Positions 1-10,228 of a DNA stretch of 64,000 nt are shown here, one piece after another. The translations under genes and the position numbers were made by a program. Below the pieces are notes generated by a model that worked only from the letters and a program-made list of their open reading frames with translations, ran no database searches and was not told the origin of the DNA. Position 1 is the first letter of the stretch. Every line of letters starts with the position of its first letter. Where the stretch lies: the NCBI GenBank assembly GCA_039566865.1, contig CM076956.1, positions 9,559,511 to 9,623,510 on the forward strand, given 5' to 3'. The DNA comes from Aurelia coerulea. Taxonomy: Eukaryota > Cnidaria > Scyphozoa > Semaeostomeae > Ulmaridae.

Positions 1-1119
1 TTTCTACCTAGTTAATCTACTGCTACCTAAACTACCGGATGAGTAAAAAAAAAGAATCCCCGTTTGGAAGGCTACTGTTCCCTGAATATCAAAGCAATAA
101 TATTGAACACGTCTTGTTTTATCACCCTGTAGAACGTCTGTGCAGGATTGTAGAGGCTGTTCAGTAAGGCAGCGGTTGCCCAGTGCGATACAGGGATCAC
201 ATGATGTCATTGGTGGGATTACATGCAGTAAATTTTAGGCTATTCAGTTATTTACAGGGATAACATACAGTAAATGAGAGGGGAACATAATGTCATTGGA
301 GGGATTGCCTCAGTAAATTTGAGGTTATTCAGTAAATTATAGGGCTTACATGATGTCGTTGGCGGGATCACATCAGTAAGGTTGAGGCTATTCAGTTACT
401 TACAGGGATAACAAGCAGTGCCGTACAGGGATAACATCGTGTCGTTGCAGGGATGACATCAGTAAAGTAGTGGTTACTCAGTATTCTGCGTGGACAACAT
501 CTTGTCGATACAGGGATCGCATCAGTTATTTCAAGGTTATTCAGGTTATTGCCAATATGTTCAATTAGGCTCAGTAATTTGCCCAGCTTTAATCGGCCAT
601 TCCTTTCCGTAGATATGGGAGGTTTTTTGCAGAAAGCCTCTTCCAAAAACCTGCAAAAAACGAGTGAAAAACAACGAGCAAATTTCCCTTGGCTTTCCTT
701 CCTAAAAATGATGACACTCACATGTATTCACGTATTTTTGTCTTCTTGGGAGAACTGAAGCTCCTTGAATAGGTTATTAATATCAGGGGGAAGACTTGCT
801 CATCCTCTCAAGAGGATAGCAAAGGCTAAAGCACGCAGAAGTCATTGTTGTAATGTAAGGTCCGTGAAAAGCAGAAATGTTAGGGCAATTTACCAGGAAA
901 GTTACCAGGGAATGTTACCAGAGAAATGTTACCAGGAACCCGTGACCTTTCAAACGGGGATTCTTTTTATTGATTCCTCCGATATTAGCTCCACGTCACT
1001 GAAATTAGGACTTATGTTGCAGTGTGGTTTCCGCTTAGGCCCAATTTTAATTTTCAGACAGGCTGAAACCTCGACGCGCCCGCAAAGGACCCTGGCTCAT
1101 TAAGCGGTGGGCAACATAC
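1..1119. other. GAK intron sequence at left edge, no exon found
   Basis: This stretch lies 3' of the leftmost GAK exon that I can read. The next exon should continue the phosphatase-like domain, and I could not find it here, so it probably lies beyond the window. The open frames in this stretch have no recognisable protein signature. Part of it is a degenerate tandem repeat, listed separately. Confidence 0.6.
185..545. repeat. Degenerate tandem repeat, unit roughly 60-100 bp
   Basis: About five imperfect copies share a core of the form CAGGGATNACAT, then TGTCGTTG, GGGAT, CACATCAGTAA and a trailing TTGAGGCTATTCAGT. Cores are visible near 190, 285, 340, 425 and 490. Copies differ in length and carry many substitutions, so this is an old array. 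It has no coding potential. Confidence 0.6.
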
Positions 1120-1268
1120 CCTGTCATTAAGTTTAGTGACATTGTATTGTCTCTGTGAGATGTTTATGACAACATAATGATCAGGATATTTTGAATCAAA
1201 ATATTCCCTGACGTCATCAATTGAGTTCTTGTATGTACTTTCAATTCCTTCAGCCGGAAATGACATCA
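1120..1268 (-). CDS. GAK: GAK exon 13: start of PTEN/tensin-like domain
   Basis: The 149-nt exon has acceptor ...tttcag and donor gtatgt, enters in phase 1 and leaves in phase 0. It encodes V-M-S-F-P-A-E-G followed by a helix with SIDDVREYF and the strand DHYVVINIS. This matches the segment of GAK and auxilin where the inactive phosphatase-like domain starts (human VMSFPAEG, then EDVRLFLDSKHPGHY). In this family the domain binds phosphoinositides and helps membrane recruitment. It is the last GAK exon that I can find before the left edge. Confidence 0.9.
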
Positions 1269-2133
1269 CTGAAAGAGAGAAAAAGGTCATAAGGTAATGA
1301 GTGGCAACCAAGTTAAAGAGCCCTGGGCAACATCAATACAGTGCGCCCCTTTTCTTCCTTGTTTCCCTGTGATTACGAGTTTCTGCTAGGCAGAAAAGAT
1401 GGCGCATAGCCACTCAATTCAGTAATCCAGTAAGAACTCCTAAAGGCCGGGAGAATCAAATCAGCAAATTGCACAGGTAGCTGAAGAACGCAAAGGATGA
1501 TGGTTGACCAGGCCCCTTTAATGTGCTATTGAATAGAAGCAAGGTTTAAAGACGCACAAAATGCAGAATGTCGCGCTTGCGTATCGTTTAGCATGCACCT
1601 GGACTGATTACCTAAGTCCCTTGCATCCCCCCCCCCAGTAAACCTTGCACGGTTGAAGAAAGCAACATTATCAGGTCAAAGAGCAAAGGGAAACAATGGA
1701 CTCTAGGTAACAAGTTTATCAAGTGGGCGGCGATAAAAATGTCAGGTGTCCTGTTTGTTTGCGGGAAAAAACTTACCTACCAGACCCGGGGCTGAGACGC
1801 GAGATGGAGTAAAATCTCTCTTCATGACATCATCATAAATCAACCAATAAGAATCAAAGAATAGTACAATTCACCTCACCACATGGGTGGCTCTTCTTTA
1901 CAGGGCAAAATGTCACCTCGCCTAGGTGGGATTCCATCTTTTTTGGTAAGGCGAGAAAAGAGTTATTACCAACTAAGATTCTCTACAGCCGTAAAAGTCG
2001 ACTTTTACATGAGATTAAAGTAATTTCTGGCCTAGTCTATCGTTTTCCTCTTCATTTGGCGCGCAAAGTATCATGGTTATCAATGGGTCTTTAATGAACG
2101 AATCAAACAGCTGATGAAATGCATACATCTTAC
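1269..2133. other. GAK intron, no further feature recognised
   Basis: This AT-rich intron lies between exons 13 and 12. A run of C residues occurs near 1,627-1,636. I see no conserved coding or RNA signal. Confidence 0.5.
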
Positions 2134-2183
2134 CTATTATTCTTCCAGTGATATATGATATATCCAAGTCATTTCTTACGTAA
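2134..2183 (-). CDS. GAK: GAK exon 12 (DLDISYIT motif)
   Basis: The 50-nt exon follows a tttatcatttcag acceptor and ends at a gtaag donor. It enters in phase 2 and leaves in phase 1. It encodes Y-V-R-N-D-L-D-I-S-Y-I-T-G-R-I-I, the counterpart of the human segment NYAKGDLDISYITSRIA that opens the phosphatase-like region. Its phases fit exactly between exon 11 and exon 13. Confidence 0.9.
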
Positions 2184-2510
2184 CTGAAATGATAAAAATT
2201 AGATTGCATATGCTGCTGCCTGTTGAAGGTCTATTCAATCGATGTTCGTTTCTGTTATGAATATCAAATCTCATTGTCTCTGGCTTTGCTTAAAGGGAAA
2301 CAACACGCAATCTCCAAAATCAGTTTCTCAATCGAAAATTTTCATTGATGCAAATGTATAGCACTATTGAATTATAACAATTAAAATGTGAATTTTTTAT
2401 ATCTTACTTCAGAACATCATATTATTCATTAAACGATTTATTCTCCATTTTTTGTATCATTCAACAGTCCTTTTCATTTTCTGCAATAAAAATTGTCGCT
2501 TCAGGTCACC
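2184..2510. other. GAK intron, nothing recognised
   Basis: AT-rich sequence between exon 12 and the retrotransposon fragment. No coding, RNA or clear repeat signal was seen. Confidence 0.4.
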
Positions 2511-3050
2511 TTTAAGCATCTTCTTAAGCAGGTCATCTCACATCAAGAGCTTTCCAATCTCTCTGAGTGGATGAGGGTGAACAAACTCAGCCCCAATCCC
2601 AAAAAACTGAATTCATGGTCATAGGGCATCCACTTAGAAGTGCTTAAACTAAATAACTCTGATATCAAAAGAGTTGAAAAGACGAAATCCCTCGGAGTGA
2701 TAGTTGATGAAAAACTAAGTTGGGATGAACAGTTTAAGCGCACCAAAGGCAAACTGAGTGGAGGTCTTGCAGCTTTAAAAAAATTGAAAAATGTCGTTCC
2801 ACAATCCCAATTGTGTAATGTATATTATGCGTTAATCGAGAGTCACCTGCGTTATGCCGATGTTATCTGGGGTAGTCTTTCAAAAACAAAAGTAGCTGCT
2901 CTCCAACGCCTTCAAGACCGGGCGTATTCAATAATTGCAAACTTTTCACAACCTGCTCTAGAAAAATTGCCTCATTTTGATACCCTGTGCTAGAAAAAAT
3001 TGGTGAAAACGATACCCTTAAAAACGGCACATCCCCGTCGGAGAAATATA

Positions 3051-4379
3051 GGGGAGACCAGGGACAATTGTAACACTGGCTCTCATGCCCAGCAAAAAAG
3101 TGCAATAAATCTGATTTTTGCACAGAACATGCTCATTCTTACCCTCTACATATGACTTGAGACACAGGAATATTCATCCAAGTTTGTGAAATTATCGGGG
3201 AAAAAACATGTTTTTGAGCACAAAAGTAAAAAAATACTTCCAATGTAAATTTTTGTCTGAGAGATTTTGCTCTTGAGTAAAAAAGTTCATTTTCACATGA
3301 CAGCTATGACATCTATTTAGGATCACAGCTACGTTAAAAGTTTCAAGCTCCACAGCTTATGAGATGTGAAAATGGGGTATGATGAAAGCTGACCAGGTCA
3401 GGGGCAATTATAACACGCTGTTACAATTGCCCCGGTGTAAGCCGACCGATGGCTTGGTCTTGATTCAATTTCTATTCGAGGCGAACAGCATGCATCCATG
3501 CAGTATTATAGAGTTGAATTTTTGAAACATTTAAACAATAATTCCTTTGATATAAAACACTTTTTCTCACAATTGATTCATTTGTTCAATTGATTCATCG
3601 AGCTTTATAAAAAAAAAACAAGTCTGGAGATCTGAAATAAGCAAGCTTTCCAACGTATAGTGCACATTTTCTCAGCCTCAGGGGAGGGATGATGAATTGG
3701 AATGTTTCACATCAAAGATCTTTCGTATTTTCATTTATCTTGAACATGGTTCTTAGCAGAAAACGGACAACAAACCGAGGAGAAAATCTGCATTTACTGC
3801 CAGAGGCAGCAGGATGCGTTTTAAATCAGGCAAAATCCGTACAATGCATTGCCAAAGAGATGAATTCATGTCACGTAACCCTGACAAGGTATTGCAATAA
3901 ATTAAGAAGTATGGAAGCTCCAAAAGCGGGCTACAATCCTCACACAAGTGTATTTTCAAAGGATCAAGAAAAGGCGTTGGGCCAATAAACAATAAACACT
4001 TCTTTCCCTATATTAGCTTCAAAATCTCTGGTCTCACTACAGATGAAGAGAAGAGTGGATACCTAGCATTCATATGTTCTGCGTTGAGAAACAAAAATAG
4101 CCGGTGAATGATTCTCTGTACTGATTTTAAAGATGTGTTACAATTGCCCCGACCATGCGTTACAATCGCCCCGTGTTACGGGGCAATTGTAACACTTGAC
4201 CACTGGTTTTAAAACTTTCACGATAACACGAAATTTGGTTCTGCATGAATGAAACTTAGTTCTATCTCATCCCAATAGATGCAAGTATAATATTATCTAA
4301 CCCGAAGAACGCTGTTGACCATTATTTAGACGCTAAGGCTGATTTTCCAAAAAGTGTTACAATTGTCCCCGGTCTCCCC
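3051..4379 (+). mobile_element. Pogo-like DNA transposon remnant, 1.33 kb, TA target site
   Basis: The left end GGGGAGACCAGGGACAATTG (3,051) is matched by the inverted right end finishing at 4,379, about 26 of 27 positions. TA lies directly outside both ends (3,049-3,050 and 4,380-4,381), which fits a Tc1/mariner/pogo-type insertion. It sits inside a retrotransposon fragment, so it inserted later. Several extra copies of the terminal core GGGGCAATTGTAACAC occur inside in both orientations (near 3,411, 3,420, 4,137, 4,163 and 4,178). Confidence 0.85.
3689..3988 (+). pseudogene. Transposase N-terminal remnant (psq/pogo-type helix-turn-helix)
   Basis: A 99-residue frame inside the TIR element contains AKSVQCIAKEMNSCHVTLTR followed by YCNKL and later SKDQEKAL. 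This resembles the helix-turn-helix region and following linker of pogo/Tigger-like transposases. A further piece with SGLTTDEEKSGYLAF appears downstream in another frame. No DDE catalytic core is visible, so the copy cannot encode a working enzyme. The start shown is only the first methionine. Confidence 0.55.
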
Positions 4380-4735
4380 TACTAAGTACCCCCCCCCCTG
4401 GGTTGCAAACGCAAGAATAAAAGATGGCTGGTCGGCATCCTGCTTAAACGTAGAAAATCTTTTCCGTTACGAAAGGAATGTCATGACTTACGAGATTATG
4501 AACAGACTATGTCCTGAAAACCTCTGGGATAAATACAAGCCAAGATCTTTTCACTCGATCTACAATACGAGGCCACTGTAAGGATATCCAGATCCCTAGA
4601 TATAGGACTGAATTTGCAAAAAAGGGCTTTCATTACGCAGCTCTCAAGTCATGGAATGATGCACCTGCCGAAATTCGCGAGTTACCGACACTTGATCGTT
4701 TTAAAAAACAACTTAAAACGCATCTAAAGAGCTAG

Positions 4736-5060
4736 ACTCTCAAGCCAAACACAACTCCCTGGAAGAACAGCAAGGATTAAGTTTTATAGGGCTTTAGGTT
4801 TTTATTCATAAGGTTTTATCATTGTAAATAGATGTTATATATTTTGATTTGCTGAAGGGTTAAATTGTGTATAAATAATATTAAATGAAAATGAAATGAA
4901 ATGAAAAAAACGAAATTGTCTTCCAAATTTTCATTTGCGGAAGAAAATATTTCTAATCCAAGAACACATTGTTGACTGTTACGATATTAAAAATTCATTG
5001 TAAATTTGGGATTTGAGATGCTGGGTCAATCGAACAATTTTTATCCAAACATTTACTCAC
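4736..5060. other. Retrotransposon 3' UTR and tail, then intron
   Basis: Untranslated sequence follows the RT C-terminus and ends in a short ATGAAA-type microsatellite at about 4,880-4,910. The remainder is GAK intron up to exon 11. Confidence 0.5.
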
Positions 5061-5190
5061 CCGGCGACTGACTGTACAACTTTTGAGGAAACATCTTTGA
5101 TATTATTGAATAAAAATCCAGCTCCCTTGACGACATTACCAAGTATTGCGCTGCCTCCACTTGTACCCATGGAGCTGCCTCCGAATGCAT
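5061..5190 (-). CDS. GAK: GAK exon 11: linker between kinase and phosphatase-like domain
   Basis: The 130-nt exon has acceptor cttctag and donor gtgagt, with phase 1 in and phase 2 out. It encodes a glycine/serine-rich stretch (DAFGGSSMGTSGGS) followed by VKGAGFLFNNIKDVSSKVVQ, then SVAG. This matches the human linker GGTERLFTNLKDTSSKVIQS just before DLDISYIT. It accepts phase 1 from either 31-nt exon upstream; joining both would shift it out of frame. It lies about 39.7 kb from those exons. Confidence 0.9.
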
Positions 5191-5888
5191 CTAGAAGATG
5201 ATAGATAAAACTATATTGCAGAAGATCAAAACTGCACGTTCAAAAATTAACAATTTGCCAGGCATCTTATAGATAAACTACATTATCAACCCTGTTAAAG
5301 ATGCAGAAAAAGATTTAAGTACTACGCTGGAACCATTTGAGAGAAAATTTACTTAATTATGACATTGCTAGAGAACAACAGAAATGCTGTTTTTGAAACA
5401 ACCACTTTTTCTGCCTTCTCTCTGCCATAAATCAGTAACCACTTCTCAGATTGACTCAAACGAGGTCTCAAACTCTAAGTTGACGACTGACCTATGCAAC
5501 TGTGTAAAAATCGAGACGATTGATGCTATAGCTCCTCCACAGCAGTCACACAAACGGGGCACAATTATTTGAGACACCCTGTGTTCCTAACTGTTATTTC
5601 CTCAAAGTTTTATTCGCAACGAACAATGGGCGATCCTATTGATTTTCTTGACAGTACTAAATGGTTTAGGTCTTTCATAAAATCTGAAAATCTTGAGTTC
5701 AAAACCCAAAGTGTCATTGGACATGGACAATGAACAGGGCATCAAACTGAGAAGTTCAAATGTAAACCATTCGCTACTCCTTTTTTCCTAGCATTGTATA
5801 ACATTTGATCAAATATCGTCTTATTTCCTTGGGACACTCAGTAGTTTTCTTTGAAAAATATAAAGTTGAGGAGAAGCACACTCAATTA
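5191..5888. other. Start of the long GAK intron, nothing recognised
   Basis: No coding or RNA gene is seen. A motif tttgagacaccctgtg near 5,568 resembles transposon ends found elsewhere in the window, but I could not find its partner. Confidence 0.4.
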
Positions 5889-6193
5889 GGCCCCGTCCAC
5901 ACGTATACGTTTGGAAACGCATAGAATGTTTTCCGTCCACACTGAAACACAAAAGCAATTGAAAACGACTGATGAACATGGTGGATGTGACGTTACCATT
6001 TATAAAAGTATGCGTTTACGACCGTCCACATGTAAACGCGAAAACAGCGTTTTCAAAAGTATCCACTTTGGAAAGCGTTTTCGAATGTATGCGTTTAGGG
6101 TAACCTGAAACGCCGTTTACGTGTGGACGCAAGGTGTAAACGTATACCAATGTATGCGTTTACGAACGTAAACGTATACGTGTGGACGGGGCC
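5889..6193. mobile_element. MITE, 305 bp, GGCCCCGTCCACACG ends
   Basis: The left end GGCCCCGTCCACACGTATAC is matched by the inverted right end GTATACGTGTGGACGGGGCC. TA flanks both sides (5,887-5,888 and 6,194-6,195). The interior is rich in variants of AAACGCATA and CGTTTACG, giving a strongly palindromic element with no coding capacity. Confidence 0.85.
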
Positions 6194-7156
6194 TAAAACG
6201 ACATCGCCAAAGCTTGTCTTGCAAATACGAATGACAGGCAGTAACAGTTAAAAAGAATTGACAGAGGAAGGAATTGGGGATGCATTCCAAACTGCATGTC
6301 CCAACAGGTTCTGAAAACAAGTTCCAGTCCTTCACTACATCATTTCGATGCTATTGTTTTGGGAGAAAAGCCCTGATCTGTTGCTACTTGTTGGTCTCAC
6401 ACAGTATGCCTTTGAACTCTTGCAGTGAGTGCTGTCAGATATTTGATGGCCAAACAAAATTGATCAATCTTGACGGTTACCTCCAAAATTCAAGACTCCG
6501 TTCATCATGAAAAAACATCACATGCATTGAAATCTAACTCAGATTACATGCTTGATACCATTGATGCAGTATCTTAATATTTGCAGATAGATTTAGGAGT
6601 TTTAATAATCATCACAAAACGCATCTGGGAAGAATCTTTCAATATCTGATAAAGGATAAGTCCCGTGAAGAACTTGCGAGGGATTTAATCTAAAGATTAA
6701 CTTTTATAGATGCAAAGAAAACAGCTATATATCACGGCAGCTGTTTATTTTAGGCAATAACTCAATTGGAACTATTCGTAAGCATTTTAATTTTTTTAAG
6801 ATGGAGAAATGCAATTTAGCTGAGAAATCTTCGCATGGAACAATGGCACAATTTGTAACAATAACGTAGCATCCGTCACTTTTTGATTGATATTTTACCG
6901 CCTACTAGTCGAGCCGCAAAAGTAAACAAAGGAGACTGCAGTAGATACGTGGAAACCTATGCAGCTATTATATACAGGAGCATACATTCAGAATGATCTT
7001 TACAGATACCTTAAAAATGTAATCTGTAGTTATAACAGGTTCTTCCAATGCTCTCTACATCTGGCTATATCTCTGATTTCATTGAGTTCTGCAATGCTAT
7101 TTATTTTTAGATTTCGCTGATTCAAATCATTCTTTATTAGTGTGAACAAGTTACTC
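6194..7156. other. Intronic sequence, nothing recognised
   Basis: The open frames in this stretch show no family signature and no splice-consistent chain. Confidence 0.4.
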
Positions 7157-7159
7157 CTT

Positions 7160-7713
7160 GTATGTATGTATGTATGTATGTATGTATGTATCATTTTGCC
7201 ACAATTACAATTATTTACAAGTTAAATAGATAATATAATATAATACTAATACTAGATAAATAATGTAAAAATAGATACAATACAATAAATAATGTTAAAA
7301 ACGTAAAGGAAAAACACCCCTAATTACAGTGGCAGGGATAGCATTAAAAGGTCAAGATGACCTTAATTCCCTAATGGTCCCCTTAGAGGTGCTGGTACAA
7401 CGAAAAACGTAAGAAAAAAAATATACTAAACTGTAGTTTGTTTTCGGTATAAAACATGGTTTATAAGACCATACCATGATCGGGAGAGATGATGACAAGT
7501 CTTAATAGAAGACATATATGTCATCTTCCTTGGTCTTCCAATGCGTCCAATTAAACGCTTATCAGACTCAACAGCGAATGTAATTGCTAATTGAGCTGCT
7601 GTATTTTCATCACTTCTAAAAATATGACCAAGCATACGCCAACGATATTCACTAACTCTGTGCGATAGCTTTGCAACGTCGCATCTTTTGTACAGAGTGT
7701 TATTGCAGATCAT
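7160..7713 (-). pseudogene. Non-LTR retrotransposon 3' end, RT C-terminus plus (CATA)n tail
   Basis: On the minus strand, 7,713-7,426 encodes a peptide with EYRWRMLGHIFRSDENTAAQ and later GRIGRPRKMT. This is the conserved end of many non-LTR retrotransposon polyproteins (the W-x-x-LGH-x-x-R block and the GRxGRPR block). It is followed by a 3' UTR and a (CATA)n tail at 7,191-7,160. The 3' UTR is shared with the copy at 62,798-63,038. The catalytic domain is missing (5' truncation). Confidence 0.75.
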
Positions 7714-8060
7714 TCCTGGATATCTTATGTGGATATCTGAATCTTACTCGAACTACAAGCGACAAGGTGCTATGAAGAAAAATGGGCCATTCCACAGTCG
7801 AATGCGAAGGAACTGTTCGTGTAGCATCTTGGGATCGCATGGGACTTTTGAACTCGGATTCGAATTCAAAACCCCCATGTAATACCAGGATGCAACGCAA
7901 ACAGCAGCGCCTTTGCATTTGACTGCAGAATGGTCTAGTGTTAGTAAATATCGACGACACTGGCAAATTAACCAGCTTACAGTTTAAAACAAATTAACCT
8001 GGTTTAGATAAGATTGGTCCGATTCTGTCAATGTGAATATGTTCAGTATTCAGTGGGGAT

Positions 8061-9146
8061 ATGAAAAGGGATTATCAACTGAATTTTAGAAAAGCATTTG
8101 ACACAGTTGACCATTCAATTATACCATTTAAGTTGCAAAGTACTGGCATAAGTGGAAGCATCTTTGATTGGGTAAACGATTACTTATCAAACAGAATGCA
8201 ATTTTGTGAAATAAATGGAGCAACCTCAAATCTACAACCAGTTTCTTATGGAGTCCCCCAAGGGTCTTTACTCAAGAATACAACAGCCTATTGTATAGAA
8301 GACTCAGTTGAAAAGCTACACACATCAATGATGACAATGATCATGGAAATAAATAACTGGTGTTTGAAACACAGGCTTACAATTCATTTTGGAAAAACGA
8401 AAGCCCTGATTCTAAATAGACACAAGTTTATCGGCCCATTAAATGAACTGAAAATTAATAACCAAACAATTGATTATTCTTCTCAAGTTGACTGTTTAGG
8501 AGTTACCTTAGATCAGAAATTATCTTGGGCCCCTCAAATCAGTAAAGTGTCAAAGTCATTCAATGCAAAAGTAAAAAAGCTGAAAAGTATGAGATATCTG
8601 AGAAGAAACTTTCTTGAAGACATCTATTTTAAGACAATCATTCCAGCAATTTCATATAACATGTTGACTTGGGGAACTTGCAGCGAGACCTTATTTGATA
8701 CAGTTGAAAAGATACATGCAAGGGCAGCCAGAATAGTATACAACATCACAGGAGCACATACCAATGAAGATGTGTTAAAGATTGCGAACTGGGAACCAAT
8801 TTCCTACATGTATAAAAGAAAACTGGCAGTGTTGATGCAGAACGTCCACCTGGAAAATACTCCACGAAAAATCAGTCAGTTATTTACAAAACATAAAGAG
8901 CAAAGTACAATTTAAGAAAGACAACTAAATTTTGCGTCCCATCATTCAGAACAGATGTTGGCAGGAGAACAATCGCATACAGAGGAGCTGTTGTTTGGAA
9001 TAGTTTAAAGGAAGACATTAAACACAAAAGCATTTTACCTTTCAAGGAGACACTAAAAAGATTTAAAGCATCATTAAATAGTCTTAATTTTGTAAAAGGA
9101 ACTGGTCAATTATTGAATAAAGACAATAATTTTATATATAGGTAGC
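8061..9146 (+). pseudogene. Non-LTR reverse transcriptase fragment with internal deletion
   Basis: The frame 8,061-8,915 starts inside the RT palm (FRKAFDTVDHS), continues through NRMQFCEINGATSN to SYGVPQGS, then jumps directly to the region after the active site. The LGPLLF...YADD block is missing. It continues with WCLKHRLTIHFGKTKALI, VDCLGVTLDQKLSW and ARAARIVYNITG. After 8,915 the C-terminal end (RTIAYRGAVVWNSLKEDI, LKRFKASLNSL) is in another frame up to about 9,146. The copy has lost its catalytic residues. A TATG microsatellite at about 9,285-9,315 may be its tail. Confidence 0.8.
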
Positions 9147-9280
9147 TTTTGAATGGACATGGACATACTTTTTCTTTTCGTTTTTCAATATTAGTTTTAA
9201 CTACTTCAATCTTAGTTATTTTACTTATAGCAGGTACACATCAGCTGCAAGCTGCCAGTATCATACCTGCTTTAACAAAA

Positions 9281-9315
9281 AATATATGTATGTATATGTA
9301 TGTATGTATGTATGC
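9281..9315 (+). repeat. (TATG)n microsatellite
   Basis: A short run of TATG units lies downstream of the RT fragment and is possibly the 3' tail of the retrotransposon copy. Confidence 0.7.
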
Positions 9316-9584
9316 CCGTGCTGAAAATGATCAGATTTTGAGTACTCAAAGTTTAACTACTTTTTTCAGTAAGTTCATTTAGTTTTTGAAGCTTTCCAAT
9401 GTGTAAATATCACTCAAGCACCTTCCGAGTAGTATGATGCAGGGAACAAGTGAAAAAAAGTAAAAGTATGCTACTGATTTTCGTTATGAAAATAAATAGT
9501 TCAGTTAAAGTTAGTATACTTTAGTTGAGTATCATTTTCCCACTACTGGAGTTGCTCAATCTTTGGCGATCTGAGAGTTGAGTT

Positions 9585-9719
9585 TCATGTATCATGTTTC
9601 ATGTATCATGTTTCATGTATCATGTTTCATGTATCATGTTTCATGTATCATGTTTCATGTATCATGTTTCATGTATCATGTTTCATGTATCATGTTTCAT
9701 GTATCATGTTTCATGTATC
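9585..9719. repeat. 14-bp minisatellite, about 9-10 copies
   Basis: Near-perfect tandem repetition of a 14-bp unit reading ATGTATCATGTTTC. Copies look identical, which suggests recent expansion. The unit contains ATGTATCAT, giving short inverted complementarity. The open frame through it is a by-product of the repeat. Confidence 0.95.
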
Positions 9720-9746
9720 TGTACGGGTTCTTTGAACTCAATTTAA

Positions 9747-10224
9747 AGGTAATGTGTCCATGTAAGTAATGCAGCGTATACACTCTTGTCAAAATGTGCT
9801 GACACGATGCTGACGAAGAGCCCGAGGAGCGCACTGTGATTGGTAAAACTTAACTAGACTTATTACAGTTCGTCCCTAGTTTTCGCTCGCTATTGAGTTG
9901 AATTACTAATTGAATTGAATGGAATCGCTCTCTCAAACAGATTGAGCGAAAGGGTTAAAATCAAAATATAAAAAACGAGCGAAATTTACGACGAATTGTA
10001 ATCAGTCTAAAACTTAACTGAACACATGCAAAACTAGAATTTAATTTTCACAACGAGGCTGCCTGCTGTGAGACTTTGGGTTCAGCTCTGGAATCGCAGC
10101 CACAAGCAAGTCACCAGTCTGCTTATATTAGACTTGGCAATCTCTTTGTATCTGTAGTATAGTGATCACATGAAATATCACGTGAAAATAGCAAATTTGC
10201 TGTACTTACATGGACACATTACCT
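9747..10224. mobile_element. piggyBac-like MITE, 478 bp, TTAA target site
   Basis: The left end AGGTAATGTGTCCATGTAAG is matched by the inverted right end CTTACATGGACACATTACCT. TTAA lies directly outside each end (9,743-9,746 and 10,225-10,228), the duplication typical of the piggyBac superfamily. It shares TIRs and inner motifs (GCTGACACGATGCTGAC) with the element at 37,839-38,398. No transposase frame is present. Confidence 0.85.
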
Positions 10225-10228
10225 TTAA

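Larger units (their letters stand above)
2511..4735 (+). pseudogene. Broken non-LTR retrotransposon (RT C-terminal region), split by a DNA transposon
   Basis: Fragments of the region after the reverse transcriptase active site are readable in different frames. They include SEWMRVNKLSPNPKK near 2,560, KSLGVIVDEKLSWDEQ near 2,690, SHLRYADVIWG near 2,845 and, after the insertion, WDKYKPRSF near 4,530 and the typical end ALKSWNDAPAEIRELPTLD near 4,655. The catalytic YxDD block is absent, so the copy is 5' truncated. It has at least one frameshift (about 2,605) and is interrupted at 3,051-4,379 by a TIR element. The ending is CR1/L2/Jockey-like. The 3' end carries a short ATGAA-rich tail near 4,880-4,905. 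Confidence 0.8.

Noticed and set aside
1054..1311. ATG at 1,311 as a possible start of a separate minus-strand protein
   Set aside because: The conserved part starts at a splice acceptor (1,268), and the upstream residues are intron translation.
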